From Allobosea sp. LC85 (GTDB lineage Bacteria; Pseudomonadota; Alphaproteobacteria; Rhizobiales; Beijerinckiaceae): 64,000 nucleotides of DNA. Below, one piece after another: positions 25,238 to 33,874 of the stretch (its first letter is position 1; every line of letters begins with the position of its first letter). Below the pieces are notes generated by a model that was not told where the DNA came from, made no database searches, and saw only the letters and a list, made by a program, of their open reading frames with translations. Where the stretch lies: contig NZ_JPKG01000056.1 in assembly GCF_000735605.1 (NCBI RefSeq), positions 37,151 through 101,150 on the forward strand. Reading direction: 5' to 3'. Made by a program: the position numbers and the translations under genes.

Positions 25238-26716
25238 TCACCAGCTCACTGCGACGTATTTTGTCTCACAGAATTCGAGGATGCCGTGATGCGCGCCCTC
25301 CCGGCCGAGGCCACTCTGCTTGGTGCCGCCGAACGGGGCAGCCGGATCCGACACGAGCCCTCGATTAAGGCCGACCATGCCGCTTTCCAGCTTGCCCGCG
25401 ACGCGCAATCCCTTGGAGAGGTCGCGCGTGTACACATATGAGATCAACCCATACTCGGTGTCGTTGGCCAGGCGGATCGCCTCCTCCTCGGTCTTGAAGG
25501 ACGAGATCGGCGCAATGGGACCGAAGATCTCATCGCTGCTAATGGCAGCATCGGTCGGAACCCCGCTCAGCACGGTCGGTGGATAGAAAAAGCCGCTGCG
25601 GTCGAGCGGCTTGCCACCAGTCAGCACCGTCGCGCCGCGCTTGACGGCATCTTCAACGAGGCCATCGATGCGGCTGACGGCATCGGCATTGATGAGTGGG
25701 CCGCATTGGGTCGCGGCATCGTAGCCGGCGCCCACGACCAAGCCCCCCATCCGCTCCGCCAGCCCCTTCGAGAAAGCGGCCAGGATGCCCTCCTGAACGT
25801 AGAAGCGGTTGGCCGCCGTGCAGGCCTCACCGCCGTTGCGCATCTTGGCGATCATTGCGCCATCCAGTGAGGCCTCGAGATCAGCGTCGTCGAAAACGAT
25901 GAACGGGGCATTGCCACCGAGTTCCATCGAGCAGGAAATCACCGTGTCGGCGGCCTCGTGCAGAAGCTTGCGCCCCACTTCGGTCGAGCCCGTGAACGAG
26001 AGTTTGCGAACGCGCGGATCGTGCAGCATGGCGCTGACCGTCGCGCCCGAGCGGGAGGTCGTGATCACGTTGACGACGCCATCGGGCACGCCGGCTTCCG
26101 CGTACAGAGCCGCAAGGGCATAGGCTGTGAGGGGCGTCTCGGTGGCGGGCTTGAGGACGACCGTGCAGCCGGCGGCAAGGGCCGGACCGATCTTGCGTGT
26201 CGCCATGGCAGCGGGAAAGTTCCAGGGCGTGACCAGCACGGCAACGCCGATCGGCTGGTGCTCGACCAGGATCCGGTTGGCTCCGCTCGGCGCGATCGAC
26301 AGGTCTCCATTCAGGCGCACGGCCTCTTCCGAGAACCAGCGAAAGAACTCGGCGGCGTAAGCGACCTCACCCTTGGCGTCGCTGAGAGCCTTGCCGTTCT
26401 CAAGCGAGATCAGTTCGGCCAGAAAGTCTTTGCGCTCCATCATGAGTTCGAAGCAGCGGCGCAGGATTTCCGAACGCCTGCGCGGCGGCGTGGCCGCCCA
26501 GGCAGGGCCTGCCTCATGGGCCGCCCGCACGGCATCCATGGCATCGTCAATGCTGGCATCGGCAACGGAGGCGATAACGGCTTGCGTCGATGGGTCATAG
26601 ACCTCGATCCTTTTCCCCGTCGCGCCCGCCCGCCATTTGCCGGCAACAAAGATATCGGTCGGGACATCCGCAATGGCGAAGCTGAGCCGCGCGGGGATCG
26701 TTTGATGAAGGTTCAT
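25238..26716 (-). CDS. NAD(P)-dependent aldehyde dehydrogenase (succinate-semialdehyde-dehydrogenase-like)
   Basis: Encodes 492 aa, full length for the ALDH superfamily. Visible motifs are VLVTPWNFPAAMATRKIGPA near residue 165 (cofactor and oxyanion Asn), FTGSTEVGRKL around residue 240, the general base Glu in MELGGNAPF around residue 265, the catalytic Cys in GGEACTAANRFYV around residue 300, and EIFGPI towards the C-terminus. The FGGTKQSGLGREGAHHG ending is typical of the GabD group. In this operon it would oxidise an aldehyde such as a semialdehyde to its acid. It lies 18 bases after the alcohol dehydrogenase gene and 48 before the enolase-superfamily gene. Confidence 0.92.
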   Translation of the reverse strand: MNLHQTIPARLSFAIADVPTDIFVAGKWRAGATGKRIEVYDPSTQAVIASVADASIDDAMDAVRAAHEAGPAWAATPPRRRSEILRRCFELMMERKDFLAELISLENGKALSDAKGEVAYAAEFFRWFSEEAVRLNGDLSIAPSGANRILVEHQPIGVAVLVTPWNFPAAMATRKIGPALAAGCTVVLKPATETPLTAYALAALYAEAGVPDGVVNVITTSRSGATVSAMLHDPRVRKLSFTGSTEVGRKLLHEAADTVISCSMELGGNAPFIVFDDADLEASLDGAMIAKMRNGGEACTAANRFYVQEGILAAFSKGLAERMGGLVVGAGYDAATQCGPLINADAVSRIDGLVEDAVKRGATVLTGGKPLDRSGFFYPPTVLSGVPTDAAISSDEIFGPIAPISSFKTEEEAIRLANDTEYGLISYVYTRDLSKGLRVAGKLESGMVGLNRGLVSDPAAPFGGTKQSGLGREGAHHGILEFCETKYVAVSW

Positions 26717-26734
26717 CTGCGGGGGGCCTTTCCC

Positions 26735-27976
26735 TTATGAATTCAGTCGCGCAGCCGCTCTGCGATCCCCGTGGAAGGCGGCCGCGACAAGGGCTGCCAT
26801 CGACTCCGGGTCGAGAGGACGTGGGTTGTTCTTGATCAAACGCGTGGCGCCCATGGCTTGTGCGGCCACGAGGGGCATCTGGTCCCGCCCTACCCCGAGC
26901 TCCGCGATGGTGCGGGGTATTCCGATTGAGCCGAAGAGCGCCGCGACAGCGTCGATGGCCGCACTTGCCTTCTGGTCCTCCGAGAGCCCGGTTGTCTCGG
27001 CGCCCATCGCGTCGGCAATCTCGGCCATGGCGGCGCGAGCATGCGACCGGTTGAACTCCATGACATAAGGCAACATGACCGCAACGCCCGCGCCATGCGG
27101 CGTATGGGTCAGGGCCCCTACCGGGTACTGGACAGCATGGGCCGCGGCAGTGCCTGCCGTGCCGAAGGCCAGGCCCGCAGCGGTCGCTCCCAACATAAGG
27201 CGCTCGCGGGCAACCGTGTCGGTTCCGTTGTCGTAGGCCGGTTTGAGACTTGCGGCGATATGGGAGATCGCCAACAGAGCATAATGGTCGCTCAGAGCAT
27301 TCTTGCCGAGGAAGACGTGTTCGTGAGCGATCGTCGCGGTCGGGTCGCGCCGGATTGTGGTGAAAGCTTCGATGGCATGCGTCAACGCATCCGCGCCGGA
27401 AATGGCCGTCAGCGACGGGGGACACGAATAGGTCAGCTCAGGGTCGCAGATCGCGGTGTGCGGGATAAGATGGGGGCTTGCGATTCCGACTTTCACGGCG
27501 CGATCCGGGTCGGCAATCACGGCAACCGGCGTGACCTCGGAGCCCGTGCCCGATGTCGTCGGCACAGCGATGAGCGGCAGCACCGGACCAGGAATCTTGA
27601 ATTCGCCGTAGTAGTCACTGGCCGTTCCGCCATGCGCCAGTATCAGCGCGATCACTTTGGCAGCGTCGATACAGCTTCCGCCGCCGATGCCGATGATCAG
27701 ATCGGGATCGAAGGCACGGCCTGCTTCAACCCCCGCGGTGATGCAGGATGCGGGAAGCTCGGCGATCGTCCCTGAAAAGACCTTCGTGGCAACGCCAGCG
27801 CGGCTGATGGCGTCGATCAGTGCAGCGAAGGCCGGATCCGCCGCCAGGCGCTCATCCGTCACGACCAGGGCGCGCTGGCCGAGCGAGCGGGCGAACGCTG
27901 GCAACGCGCCACGCTGACCAGCTCCAAACACCAGGTTTCGCGGGGTGCGAAGAGTTCCGAACAAGGCTGCGGGCAT
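26735..27976 (-). CDS. iron-containing alcohol dehydrogenase (type III)
   Basis: Encodes 413 aa from the ATG at 27976, 5 bases after the Ldh2-type gene. The family motif GIGGGSCIDAAKVIA around residue 95 binds the dinucleotide. PTTSGTGSEVTPVAVIAD follows around residue 140, and the metal site is seen as ISGADALTHAIEAFTT around residue 190, with later His residues in HAVQYPVGALTHTPHGAG. These enzymes interconvert alcohols and aldehydes or reduce maleylacetate, with Fe2+ or another metal. In this operon it probably acts one step before the aldehyde dehydrogenase. The direction and substrate are not determined by sequence. Confidence 0.92.
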   Translation of the reverse strand: MPAALFGTLRTPRNLVFGAGQRGALPAFARSLGQRALVVTDERLAADPAFAALIDAISRAGVATKVFSGTIAELPASCITAGVEAGRAFDPDLIIGIGGGSCIDAAKVIALILAHGGTASDYYGEFKIPGPVLPLIAVPTTSGTGSEVTPVAVIADPDRAVKVGIASPHLIPHTAICDPELTYSCPPSLTAISGADALTHAIEAFTTIRRDPTATIAHEHVFLGKNALSDHYALLAISHIAASLKPAYDNGTDTVARERLMLGATAAGLAFGTAGTAAAHAVQYPVGALTHTPHGAGVAVMLPYVMEFNRSHARAAMAEIADAMGAETTGLSEDQKASAAIDAVAALFGSIGIPRTIAELGVGRDQMPLVAAQAMGATRLIKNNPRPLDPESMAALVAAAFHGDRRAAARLNS

Positions 27977-27981
27977 TCGCT

Positions 27982-29001
27982 CTAACCATATTTGCGGTTG
28001 GGGGAGATGGGTGAGTTTGCGAGCACCTGCAGCCGCTCCCAGACCTCTTCGGCGACCGGTATACCTTCGACGAGGCGCTGCTTGCGGCATTCCCGGGCTC
28101 TGTCGCCGGGAACGAGAACGCGATCGAAACCCTGGGCGGGTTCGGTGCTTCGGATGAGATCGAGATAGCCGGCGAGCTTGGGCTGCGGCCCGTCGACGAC
28201 AATGAACACGTCGCCCTTGTTGCAGATATCGCTCGCATCGAGCGTGCCGCGCACATCAGGGCCGATCGCGGCGCCGGCAAGGCTGGTCACCAGCAATTCA
28301 AATGCGAGGCCAAGCGCATATCCTTTGGCTCCGCCGAACGATGCGAGAGCCCCGTTTTTGGCGCGGTTCGGATCGGTCGTCGGGTTGCCGTCGGCATCGA
28401 GCGCCCAGTGTTCAGGGATGCTCACGCCGCGATGCGCGTGATCGTGGATCTCACCCATCGACACGATACTGGTCGCCGTATCCATGACAAAGGGCTCGTT
28501 CTCCGTCGGGACGCCAATCGCAATGGGATTGGTGCCGATGAGCGCCTTTCGCCCACCCCACGGATGCACCAGAGCTTCGCTTGTCGAGAGTGCAATAAGG
28601 GTTTGGCCCTGAGCCGCGACGTTTTCCGCGTACCAGCCAAGCATGCCGATATGGTTGGAGTTCGTGATTGCGGCCAGTGCGATGCCGGTCCGTCGAGCCC
28701 GCTCTTGAATCACATCCAGCGCTGCGTTGGCGACGACCGGGCCGAGCCCCATTTGTCCGTCCACCGCCAAGAAGGCATCGGATCGCCAGGTCTGACTACC
28801 CTTGGCATGAGGGTCGGCGACGCCGTTGACGATCCGTTCAATGACTCGATCAAGCCGAAGCAAGCCGTGAGACGGTACTCCGCGGAGCTCGGCTTCGAGC
28901 AGAAGGTCGAGCTGGAGCGCGGCATGGTCGAGCGGAACGCCCGCCTGGGCGAGCGCCCTGCCCGCCACTTCTCTCACCTTCGAAACCTCAAGCAGCCGCA
29001 T
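27982..29001 (-). CDS. malate/L-lactate dehydrogenase family (Ldh2-type) NAD(P) oxidoreductase
   Basis: Encodes 339 aa, the usual size for the Ldh2 family, which includes ureidoglycolate dehydrogenase, 2,3-diketo-L-gulonate reductase and delta1-piperideine-2-carboxylate reductase, and is unrelated to classical Rossmann LDH. Landmarks are RGVPSHGLLRLDR around residue 45 (catalytic His in SHG), AITNSNHIGMLGWYAE around residue 115 and LIGTNPIAIGVPT around residue 155. It is the first gene of the nine-gene operon, 86 bases from the divergent GntR gene. It likely reduces or oxidises a 2-oxo or 2-hydroxy acid generated by the pathway. Confidence 0.92.
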   Translation of the reverse strand: MRLLEVSKVREVAGRALAQAGVPLDHAALQLDLLLEAELRGVPSHGLLRLDRVIERIVNGVADPHAKGSQTWRSDAFLAVDGQMGLGPVVANAALDVIQERARRTGIALAAITNSNHIGMLGWYAENVAAQGQTLIALSTSEALVHPWGGRKALIGTNPIAIGVPTENEPFVMDTATSIVSMGEIHDHAHRGVSIPEHWALDADGNPTTDPNRAKNGALASFGGAKGYALGLAFELLVTSLAGAAIGPDVRGTLDASDICNKGDVFIVVDGPQPKLAGYLDLIRSTEPAQGFDRVLVPGDRARECRKQRLVEGIPVAEEVWERLQVLANSPISPNRKYG

Positions 29002-29009
29002 GATATCAA

Positions 29010-29021
29010 ATCCGATCGGAT
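29010..29021. promoter_or_regulatory. 12-bp palindrome in the divergent promoter region, candidate GntR operator
   Basis: ATCCGATCGGAT is a perfect palindrome 9 bases above the first codon of the catabolic operon and about 65 bases before the GntR gene. FadR-subfamily regulators bind short palindromes at such sites, often next to their own gene. No binding evidence exists in the sequence itself beyond symmetry and place. Confidence 0.45.
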
Positions 29022-29086
29022 ATAGGATTGAGGTGGGCGGACTATGGTGCTAGGATTCTGGGGCGTCAAGGCGGGGGGGCATAGAA

Positions 29087-29803
29087 ATGCCAAAGGACAG
29101 CAGTCCGGAGAAACAAAGTTTCACAGCATCGACTTTGCTGCGGCGCCCTACTCGGCTGGGTGATGAAGTCTACAACGCAATCTATGCGCAGCTCATGTCC
29201 CACAAGATTGCCCCGGGCGGGCGGATCTCCGTGGACAATCTGGTGCGTGAACTCGGCGTCTCCCAAACCCCTATCCGCGAGGCGCTCTCGCGGCTGGAAA
29301 CACAGGGGCTCGTCGTCAAGCGGCACCTCGTCGGCTACAGCGCCGCCGACCAGTTGAACAAGTCACGCCTCGAGCAACTCTACGAACTCCGACTGCTGTT
29401 GGAACCCTTCGCCGCAGCGAAGGCCGCCGTCACCATGACGGACGCCTCGATCGAGACCCTGGAAAGCTTGGCACAGGAGATGAAAGCCCTCGAGGCCGAA
29501 GATCCTCAGATTGCCTATGGTCAATTTGCGCAACGTGACAGCGAATTTCATGATCTGATCGCGGCAGGCAGCGGCAACGAGTTGGTGCGCGAGGCGCTGG
29601 CTAACCTACACACGCACGTGCATCTTTTCCGGCTCTTCTATCATTCTCAAGCCACCGCCGAAGCGAATGACGAGCATGCTCAGATCATCGCCGCCTTGCG
29701 AGGGCGGGATGCGGAAGCTGCCGCAGAGGCGATGCGGAGTCACATAGTTCGATCGAGCGAGCGCTTTGCGACATTCTTTACACGCTACCCGCGAGCTTCC
29801 TGA
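29087..29803 (+). CDS. GntR family transcriptional regulator, FadR/FCD subfamily
   Basis: Encodes 238 aa, divergent from the catabolic operon. The N-terminal winged helix-turn-helix includes VYNAIYAQLMSHKIAPGGRI, ELGVSQTPIREALSRLETQG (recognition helix) and the wing VVKRHLVGYSA. The C-terminal helical FCD ligand domain has ELRLLLEPFAAAKAA around residue 105 and the metal-ligand-type segments DSEFHDLIAAGSGN around residue 155 and EHAQIIAALRGRD around residue 205; such domains bind organic acids through a Zn or Ni ion. It probably represses the operon until a pathway acid is present. The many G before the ATG include a usable ribosome-binding site. Confidence 0.93.
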   Translation: MPKDSSPEKQSFTASTLLRRPTRLGDEVYNAIYAQLMSHKIAPGGRISVDNLVRELGVSQTPIREALSRLETQGLVVKRHLVGYSAADQLNKSRLEQLYELRLLLEPFAAAKAAVTMTDASIETLESLAQEMKALEAEDPQIAYGQFAQRDSEFHDLIAAGSGNELVREALANLHTHVHLFRLFYHSQATAEANDEHAQIIAALRGRDAEAAAEAMRSHIVRSSERFATFFTRYPRAS

Positions 29804-29908
29804 TTAAACTTCGAATTTTGGGCAAGCATCGTTCTGCTGAGTGCTGGCGTTAAAGCGAGCGAGTTCGCGCTCCAATCCGATCTCGCTGCGACGCATGTCC
29901 CATTGAAT

Positions 29909-30066
29909 GATTGGCCGCCGCCACCAGGGTGGTGTGGTCCTTCGAGTTGGCGGCGTTCTGAACGATGGTCCGCGACGGATACATCGGGGCCCCGCCGACC
30001 ATGACGGTCTTCTCCGGAGGCTTCATGGACTGCGCGGCAGCTGGGGCAAACTGGGCGCCTCCAGGC
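29909..30066 (-). pseudogene. fragment of a fasciclin (FAS1) domain protein
   Basis: On the reverse strand, KTVMVGGAPMYPSRTIVQNA followed by ANSKDHTTLVAAA is the conserved beginning of bacterial secreted FAS1 proteins (normally GGAxMYPSxxIVxNA and TTLVAAV). The frame then runs into unrelated residues after the TTLVAA segment and the remaining 120 or so residues of a FAS1 domain are absent. Upstream of residue M at 30026 the APAAAQ stretch looks like the end of a signal or linker. It lies in a 423-base gap (29804-30227) between the GntR and hydantoinase genes; I see nothing else there. Confidence 0.7.
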
Positions 30067-30227
30067 GGTCGAAGGCCATTGTCGACCTGAAGCGGCAATG
30101 GCCATGACGGGTGAGCGTTGCGGCATTGGGAGCTGTGGACGATTCCGCAGCGACCCGCCCCCGCTTGCGATCGATGGGCGCGAAGACGCGGCAAACGCGC
30201 CTTGCACCCAAACGGACGAGCGCGCGC

Positions 30228-31709
30228 TCAGTCGAGCAAGGCCGCACCGAAATTCTGCCTCGGGTCGAGATCGGGAACAAGGCGGCCGGTTGGCATGGCC
30301 GCGTTCCCGCCGCTCCGGCTCAGCCAGCGGCCCGAGCCGGGGGTGCCGAGCAGCGCGCTGCCGGAGACGATTTCCAGCCCCCTGACGAGAACGCGCTCCG
30401 GCCATCCCGTGACGCTGCGGCCCGCAAAGGGCGTGAAGCCGGTGCGGTCATGCATCGCCGCGTCGGTGATGGTTGCCGTCTTGTTTGGGTCCCAGATCGC
30501 GATGTCGGCGTCGTAGCCGGGCAGCAGCGCCCCCTTGCCGGGAAGATTGTAGATCTCGGCGGGTGCGGTCGCAGTCAGGTTCACGAAAGCCTCGAGCCCG
30601 CGCCCGGCGAATTCAGGCCGGCCTTTCGAGACCAGAGCGTCGAAGAGCAGCGGCAGCCGTGTCTCCAATCCCGGCAGGCCGTTGGCGATCTGCTTGAAGG
30701 TCGGGTTCGGGCCTGCCGAGAGCTTTCCGGTCTCGTCGAAGCGATAGGGCGCATGGTCCGACGAGACCGTCTGGATGTCGCCGAGCGCCAGCGCCTGCCA
30801 AAGCGCCTCCTGATCTGTTTCCTCGCGCGGCGGCGGCGAGCACATCCATTTGGCGCCTTCGAGCCCTGGCTTGTCGAGGTCGTGCCGCGTCAGGAAGAGA
30901 TATTGCGGGCAGGTCTCGGCAAAGACCTTGAGGCCGCGCCCGCGCGCCTGCCGGATCACCTGCGCCCCTTCTGCAGTCGAGACATGGAAGATCATGATCG
31001 GCTGGTCGAGCAGCTCTGCGGCTGTGATCAGCCGGTTGAATGCCTCGGCTTCGGAGCCTCGCGGGTGGCTGATCGCGTGGTATTTCGGCGTGACATAGCC
31101 CTTCTCGACAAGCTTCCTGCCCATCCAGGAGATCATGCCGTGGTTCTCGGCATGGACGCAGACCAGCGCCCGGTTCTGCCTTGCCGTCAGCAGCAGATCG
31201 AGCAGCGGCTCGTCGTCGACCTTGATCAGGTCGTAGGTCATGAAGACCTTGATCGAGGCATGGCCCTCGCCGATCAGTGCCGGCAGGTCCTCCTCGATCG
31301 TCTTAGCGTCGGGATTGGCGACGATGAGGTGGAAAGCATAGTCGATCAGTGCTCCGCGCCGTGCACGTTCGGCGTAGTCGTCGACGACCTGCCTGAGGTC
31401 GAGGCCGCGGTGCTGGGCCGCGAAGGAGATCAGCGTGGTGTTGCCGCCGAAGGCCGCCGAGGTCGTAGCGCTCTCGAAGGTGTCGGCATTGAGCAGCCCC
31501 CCTGCCGAGACCTGCTCGACATGGGCATGGGTATCGATGCCGCCCGGCAGGACGAGCTTGCCGCTGGCGTCGATTTCGCGGGCGCCCGGCGCGAGCCCCA
31601 GGCCCAGCGCGGCGACCTTGCCGTCCTTGACCGCGACATCGGCGCGGAAGCTCCCCGTAGCGGAGCCGACGGTGCCGCCGCGAATGACCAGATCGTAGTT
31701 CGCTGTCAT
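30228..31709 (-). CDS. dihydropyrimidinase / D-hydantoinase family amidohydrolase
   Basis: Encodes 493 aa. Cyclic-amidohydrolase motifs are clear: metal-binding GGIDTHAHVEQ around residue 57, the carbamylated Lys in HASIKVFMTYD around residue 150, His ligands in VHAENHGMI around residue 185 and IFHVSTAEGA around residue 240, and the Asp in VSSDHAPYRFDE around residue 318. The enzyme opens hydantoins or dihydropyrimidines to N-carbamoyl amino acids in the cytoplasm. It is followed upstream in the same direction by a hydantoin-racemase-like gene and an M20 carbamoyl-amidohydrolase, the three classical steps of hydantoin use. The last 30 residues beyond the usual end look linker-like. Confidence 0.93.
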   Translation of the reverse strand: MTANYDLVIRGGTVGSATGSFRADVAVKDGKVAALGLGLAPGAREIDASGKLVLPGGIDTHAHVEQVSAGGLLNADTFESATTSAAFGGNTTLISFAAQHRGLDLRQVVDDYAERARRGALIDYAFHLIVANPDAKTIEEDLPALIGEGHASIKVFMTYDLIKVDDEPLLDLLLTARQNRALVCVHAENHGMISWMGRKLVEKGYVTPKYHAISHPRGSEAEAFNRLITAAELLDQPIMIFHVSTAEGAQVIRQARGRGLKVFAETCPQYLFLTRHDLDKPGLEGAKWMCSPPPREETDQEALWQALALGDIQTVSSDHAPYRFDETGKLSAGPNPTFKQIANGLPGLETRLPLLFDALVSKGRPEFAGRGLEAFVNLTATAPAEIYNLPGKGALLPGYDADIAIWDPNKTATITDAAMHDRTGFTPFAGRSVTGWPERVLVRGLEIVSGSALLGTPGSGRWLSRSGGNAAMPTGRLVPDLDPRQNFGAALLD

Positions 31710-31724
31710 CTGCTCCCGCCCTTC

Positions 31725-32384
31725 TCAGCGCACCATGACCGTACCGATCGCCATCGCGACTGCGGCTTGGGTCGGGTCGATAACCGGAATGCCCAGAGCA
31801 TCTTCCAACGCCCTGCGGTGGCGCGCCATGCCGGCGCAGCCCATGATGACGACGCCTGCACCGTCCTCGTCCCGGAGTTCTCGGCCGACCGTGATCATGC
31901 GCTGCAGCGTGGCCTCGCCCGAGGCGCTTTCCGCCACCGAGATTTCGAGAGGCCGCTCGCCGGCCAGCCGGTCCATCTGCCCCATCTGGCGCAGATAGCG
32001 GATGTGACGCGGGATCGAGCGCGACTTGATCGCGATGACCCCAAAGCGGTCCGCGCGCGTCAGCGCCGTCAGAACGCCGCACTCGGCGATGCCGAGGACC
32101 GGGTTTGTCGTGCCCTCGCGGGTGACGTGGAGGCCGGGGTCGGAATAGCAGGCGATGACGAAGGCATCGACGTCGTTGGCGGCCTCGACACGGCGGCGCA
32201 GCGGAAGCGTGACGCTCTCGACATGCTCCTGCGTCTCGATGCCGACCGGGCCCTCGGCAAGTGTCTCGCAGACGATCTCGGGCCCCTCGGCAAAGGAGAA
32301 CGGCGTCAGAGCCTGGCGCAGCCCTTCCGTGACCGCTTCATTCGAATTGGGATTGATGACGAGGATGCGGGGGCGGCGGTTCAT
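31725..32384 (-). CDS. Asp/Glu/hydantoin racemase family protein
   Basis: Encodes 219 aa from the ATG at 32384 (a TTG two codons upstream is possible). The family has a two-Cys acid-base mechanism; here the Cys are in FVIACYSDPGLH around residue 80 and VVIMGCAGMARH around residue 180. The N-terminal ILVINPNSNEAVTEGL matches hydantoin racemases, which interconvert D and L 5-substituted hydantoins so that both enter the pathway. It lies 15 bases before the hydantoinase gene and 54 after the M20 gene, an arrangement like known hyu clusters. A role as an allantoin racemase is a possible alternative. Confidence 0.9.
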   Translation of the reverse strand: MNRRPRILVINPNSNEAVTEGLRQALTPFSFAEGPEIVCETLAEGPVGIETQEHVESVTLPLRRRVEAANDVDAFVIACYSDPGLHVTREGTTNPVLGIAECGVLTALTRADRFGVIAIKSRSIPRHIRYLRQMGQMDRLAGERPLEISVAESASGEATLQRMITVGRELRDEDGAGVVIMGCAGMARHRRALEDALGIPVIDPTQAAVAMAIGTVMVR

Positions 32385-32438
32385 CGGCAAGGTCCAGAAT
32401 GGGTGGGCTGGTGGTTCAGCATGGCATCGCAGACCGGC

Positions 32439-33740
32439 TCAGGCGACCTCTCTCGCCACCCAATCGGCGAGGACGGTGCAGGCGGCGAGGAAATCGTCGA
32501 TCTCCATCGCTTCCAGCGGGTTATGGCTGCCGTGCTCATTGCGCACGAACAGCATGGCGATGGGCACGCCGGCGGCCGCGAAAGCGGCCGAATCATGGGA
32601 GGCCGGGCTGCCCAGCGGCATCGTCGCGATGCCCTGACGTGCCGCTGCTGCCTCGAGCCCGGCGACGATGACGGGGTCGACCGGTCCCACGGCCGCGCTG
32701 GCGCGCGCGCCGAGTTCAAAGGTCACGCGCCGGCGCGTCTCGATCTCGCGGATGGCGACCAGCATGCTGGCCTCGACGCGCTCCAGCACCACCGGATCAT
32801 ACGCACGCACGTCGAGGCTGAAGGCGAAGTCGCCCGCAACGGTCGTCAAGCCATGAACGGCGGTATCGGTGTGGAAGCGACCGAGCGTCACCGCCATCGG
32901 AAAGCCCGCCGCCTCCTCCTCCTGCCACAGCCGGTCGAGCAGCATGGCGAACTCGGCGCCGGCCATGGCGGCGTCGCGGCGGAAGCGGCGTGGCGTGCCG
33001 ACGTGATCGTAGCGCCCGACGATGCGCGCATCCGGATAGCGGAAATTGCCCGGCACGCCGGTGCAGATCGCGACCGGAAGCCTGGATTCGATCAAGCTGG
33101 GGGCCTGCTCGATGTGAACCTCGAGGAAGGCCCGGATCGCGGCCGGGTCCAGATGCCGCTCGCGCCTGCGGATCGCGCCGGAATCGCCGCCGCTGGCGTC
33201 GATGCCCGCGGAGAGCAGCCGACCGTCGTCGATGCGCCTGGCGTCCAGCGCACCATCCGGCAAGGTTCCGAGAGCCGAACGGCTGCCGATATAGGAGACC
33301 TGGAACCAGACGCTCTCCTCGGCGCGTACCCCCATCGCGGTGACGTTGCAGCACGGCCGGATGCCGAGCGCGCGCAGCGTCTCGATGACGACGAGACCAG
33401 CAACGACACCCGCTGCACCATCGAAATTGCCGCCATGCGGCACGCTATCGAGATGTGAGCCGATCAAGATGCGCGGAGCGGTGGCATCGCGACCGGGCAA
33501 GGTGACATAGGTGTTGGCCGCGAAGTCGTGCGAGACGACGAGCCCCCGCGCCTGACCGTGCTCCACCAGGAGGCGATGGCCGAATTCCTCGCCGGCGCCA
33601 TAGGTGTCGCGCGTTATCCCGGGCTCGTCGCGGCTGCCGTCCGCCAACCGCCCGAACAGGTTCTCCACCCAGGCACGCTGCGCGGCCACGGCCTCGGCGA
33701 TCGCTGTATCGGCGCGGGGCGTCCGGGCGGTTGCGGTCAT
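32439..33740 (-). CDS. M20 family N-carbamoyl-L-amino-acid hydrolase / allantoate amidohydrolase type
   Basis: Encodes 433 aa. Zinc-site motifs are GSHLDSVPHGGNFDGAAGVV around residue 92 (His and bridging Asp) and VRAEESVWFQVSYIGS around residue 135 (the Glu pair). The dimerisation region has FLEVHIEQAPSLIES around residue 215, and the end has GSPASHDSAAFA then MLFVRNEHGSHNPLEA with the last His ligand. These are features of the AllC/HyuC subgroup rather than of general peptidases. It hydrolyses N-carbamoyl amino acids to free amino acid, CO2 and ammonia. Allantoate, beta-ureidopropionate and N-carbamoyl amino acids are alternatives that sequence alone does not separate. Confidence 0.92.
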   Translation of the reverse strand: MTATARTPRADTAIAEAVAAQRAWVENLFGRLADGSRDEPGITRDTYGAGEEFGHRLLVEHGQARGLVVSHDFAANTYVTLPGRDATAPRILIGSHLDSVPHGGNFDGAAGVVAGLVVIETLRALGIRPCCNVTAMGVRAEESVWFQVSYIGSRSALGTLPDGALDARRIDDGRLLSAGIDASGGDSGAIRRRERHLDPAAIRAFLEVHIEQAPSLIESRLPVAICTGVPGNFRYPDARIVGRYDHVGTPRRFRRDAAMAGAEFAMLLDRLWQEEEAAGFPMAVTLGRFHTDTAVHGLTTVAGDFAFSLDVRAYDPVVLERVEASMLVAIREIETRRRVTFELGARASAAVGPVDPVIVAGLEAAAARQGIATMPLGSPASHDSAAFAAAGVPIAMLFVRNEHGSHNPLEAMEIDDFLAACTVLADWVAREVA

Positions 33741-33874
33741 GATCGGTCCAGTTGGTTGAACCCGGCATCCGGCCGGGATTGAGCTGCGCCGCCTTGCTGG
33801 TTGCAGATCGCAACGGTCATAGCGGTGATCGGCAGGTTCACAGGTGCAACTCGCGCCGCGTCACGGGGCGGCGG

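Noticed and set aside
30111..33458. 1115-codon plus-strand open frame
   Set aside because: A long antisense frame over three minus-strand enzymes with intact catalytic motifs; typical of GC-rich DNA.
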